A stretch of 8,070 nucleotides of DNA from Desulfocapsa sp. (GTDB taxonomy: Bacteria > Desulfobacterota > Desulfobulbia > Desulfobulbales > Desulfocapsaceae), in NCBI GenBank assembly GCA_029934815.1, contig JAOZLM010000039.1, positions 4,013-12,082 on the forward strand, written 5' to 3'. The notes under the pieces were generated by a model. It did no database searches and was not told the DNA's origin. It worked only from the letters and a program-made list of their open reading frames with translations. Both the position numbers and the translations under genes were made by a program. Numbering within the stretch: the first letter of the stretch is position 1; each line of letters opens with the position of its first letter. Shown in pieces: positions 6,916-8,070 of this stretch.

Positions 6916-6976
6916 TGTCTACAATTTGATATTCGACACGCCTCATTTTACATCAGGATCGTCTCTGAAATTTTAT

Positions 6977-7861
6977 TTAATTTGCAAATGCTCCAACGCC
7001 AAGCGCTTTCTGCAAATCTTCAACCGGACCATAATCAAGGGCATCAGTCCAGCCAATAATTTTTGCCTTCTTTGCTGCTGGGTCATCCTTCTTAACAGCC
7101 TTCAGGGCGGCAGCAATTTCCTGCGCCAATGCGTCAGATGTGGCAGCAGTTTTAGCAAGTGGCCATTCAGGATAAAGAGTCGTGGAATAAACAAATGGAA
7201 AATCTGAACTCTGTTTGTTGATGATTTTAAAATCTTCCATGGCAATGGCGCCACTGGCAACCATACGCTCGAGGGTATCTGTACGAACGGTTCCAGCCTC
7301 TGCAACTTCATTCTGGATTGCAAAAACAACGTTGTCGTGTTTACCGGCGAAATCCATTGATGCGAAATCAGTAAAAGGGTCTATCCCCTTGTCTTTAATA
7401 GTCTTATAGGCCATCTGCCATCCGCCAAAAGAAGATTTTTTTACCGCCATAAAGGATTTTCCTTTGATATCTTCAATGGATTTAATTGCATCATTATAGG
7501 CAGAGGTAATAATTACACCACCAAATGATTTTAAAGCCTGTCCCTGACGAGAGTTAATCATGGTGATAACTGCACTGGCACCAAATTTAACTTTTGCGGT
7601 AACAAACATAGATGAGTTAACAAGAAAGAAATCAACGCTGTTTGCTTCAATGGCAGGATTAACCTTATCAAAATCAAGGGGAATGATTTCGACAGACTTG
7701 CCAAGTTTTGCAGAGAGATACTCACCGGTAGCTGCCCATTTTTTCATAACTTTGGCAGGACCATTCTTGGCCAGTACACCAATTCGCACATCTGCAGCCT
7801 GAGCTGACAGGGCACAAAGAAAAATAGTAAGTGTCAGTAAAACCAGAGAAAAACGTTTCAT
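6977..7861 (-). CDS. PhnD-family periplasmic solute-binding protein, TtrS-sensor-like
   Basis: This 294-residue protein begins with a clear signal peptide: a positive MKR, a hydrophobic core, and AQA|AD with predicted cleavage after residue 22. It is therefore exported to the periplasm. It belongs to the PhnD-like phosphate/phosphonate-binding superfamily (PF12974). Visible family features are DIKGKSFMAV (131-140), SSFGGWQMAYK (143-153), FAGKHDNVVFAI (171-182), AGTVRTDTLERM (189-200), LYPEWP (229-234) and GWTDALDYGPV (270-280). The SFGGWQMA, GTVRTDTLERM, YPEWP and GWT.LDY set is typical of the sensor domains fused to TtrS-like histidine kinases, so the ligand may be an oxyanion or another compound rather than a phosphonate. 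No permease or ATPase gene lies downstream; the next gene is convergent. A strong AGGAGG six bases before the ATG fixes the start. A TATGAT box on the minus strand (7923-7918) could be its -10, but no good -35 is seen. The ligand is unknown. Confidence 0.88.
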   Translation of the reverse strand: MKRFSLVLLTLTIFLCALSAQAADVRIGVLAKNGPAKVMKKWAATGEYLSAKLGKSVEIIPLDFDKVNPAIEANSVDFFLVNSSMFVTAKVKFGASAVITMINSRQGQALKSFGGVIITSAYNDAIKSIEDIKGKSFMAVKKSSFGGWQMAYKTIKDKGIDPFTDFASMDFAGKHDNVVFAIQNEVAEAGTVRTDTLERMVASGAIAMEDFKIINKQSSDFPFVYSTTLYPEWPLAKTAATSDALAQEIAAALKAVKKDDPAAKKAKIIGWTDALDYGPVEDLQKALGVGAFAN

Positions 7862-7867
7862 GGGAAA

Positions 7868-7873
7868 CCTCCT
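7868..7873 (-). promoter_or_regulatory. Ribosome binding site AGGAGG of the solute-binding protein gene
   Basis: On the minus strand AGGAGG is a full match to the anti-Shine-Dalgarno core and lies six bases before the ATG at 7861. It confirms that start, and the signal peptide begins exactly there. It is the strongest ribosome binding site in the window. Confidence 0.85.
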
Positions 7874-8070
7874 GAGTCTTAAGTGAAAGAGTAGCGGCTT
7901 TAAACAGCCTGTAAAACATCATACAGAAAGTCTTTCAAAAAGAAGGAGCGAAGTCAAGAAATAAAAAAGAAAGGAACGGGAAAGAGCAATAGAATGAAAA
8001 AGCTAACACAAAGGTAGTTTCAGATGCTTCAAATTTGTGCAGGCAGTTGTTCCCGCCATAGCAGCGCTAT

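Larger units (their letters stand above)
6717..6939. repeat. Outer inverted repeat (older hairpin) split by the mobile element
   Basis: GTGTCAAATATCAAA (6717-6731) and TTTGATATTCGACAC (6925-6939) are inverted copies matching at 14 of 15 positions. With AAGG and CCTC outside them the similarity extends to 17 of 20. They now lie 193 bases apart. If the 170-base element and one direct repeat are removed, they face each other across a 15-base loop (AAGTAT plus TGTCTACAA), forming a hairpin between two convergent genes. It could have been a bidirectional terminator, though it is A+T-rich and has no clear T-tract, or an older palindromic repeat. Confidence 0.7.

Noticed and set aside
6896..7207. 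Plus-strand frame of about 103 codons opposite the solute-binding protein gene
   Set aside because: No ribosome binding site or domain is seen, and it is almost wholly antisense to a well-supported gene.
7918..7923. TATGAT (minus strand) as a -10 box for the solute-binding protein gene
   Set aside because: The hexamer is good, but no -35 match stands at 16-18 bases upstream, and the TTGACT further up is about 30 bases away. It is not strong enough to list as a promoter.
8003..8070. Possible 3' end of another minus-strand gene (22 codons ending at TAG)
   Set aside because: The frame enters from the window edge and is too short to recognise; nothing separates it from chance.
8058..8070. ATAGC-AGC-GCTAT palindrome at the right edge
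   Set aside because: The 5-bp stem is too short to mean much, and the sequence is cut by the window edge.

Overview
The window reads as chromosomal DNA of a Gram-negative bacterium of moderate G+C content (judged by eye, not counted). A class A penicillin-binding protein, a SLC20-like phosphate transporter with a DUF47 partner, and a periplasmic binding protein resembling the sensor part of TtrS-type kinases together suggest a deltaproteobacterial, possibly Desulfobulbales-like, host. That assignment is an inference; the window has no rRNA or other phylogenetic marker beyond 13 codons of mutL.

Layout. At the left edge, the first 13 codons of mutL run leftward off the window. A compact intergenic region with a plausible sigma70 promoter (78-106) separates mutL from a rightward five-gene cluster. 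The first gene (173-2254) encodes an unusual multidomain protein: an N-terminal P-loop kinase/NTPase-like domain, a central FHA-like segment and a C-terminal PPP-type metallophosphatase. Twenty bases later comes a DUF47/PhoU-like protein, then a PiT phosphate permease. These are followed, 3 bases on, by a bifunctional class A penicillin-binding protein, and then, with a 4-base ATGA overlap, by a small cysteine-rich protein with a YkgJ-like metal-chelating pattern. Tight spacing suggests co-transcription. DUF47 and PiT form a known functional pair for phosphate uptake; the links of the other three genes to them are not established.

Between this cluster and a convergent leftward gene lies a 291-base gap dominated by repeats. 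A 170-base element (6738-6907) has perfect 10-bp terminal inverted repeats, imperfect inverted similarity along its arms, and perfect 8-bp flanking direct repeats (AAAAGTAT). These are the marks of a MITE-like non-autonomous mobile element. Its core carries a palindromic sequence of the GTCATTCCGGACT...GATCCGGAATC kind. Removing the element and one direct repeat restores an older near-perfect 15-bp hairpin, so it appears to have inserted into the loop side of an existing palindrome.

The last gene (6977-7861, minus strand) encodes a secreted PhnD-family solute-binding protein with no transporter subunits in view. Its sequence is closer to the sensory domain of TtrS-like histidine kinases than to a classical phosphonate-binding protein. 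The final 209 bases hold its leader and no gene I can support.
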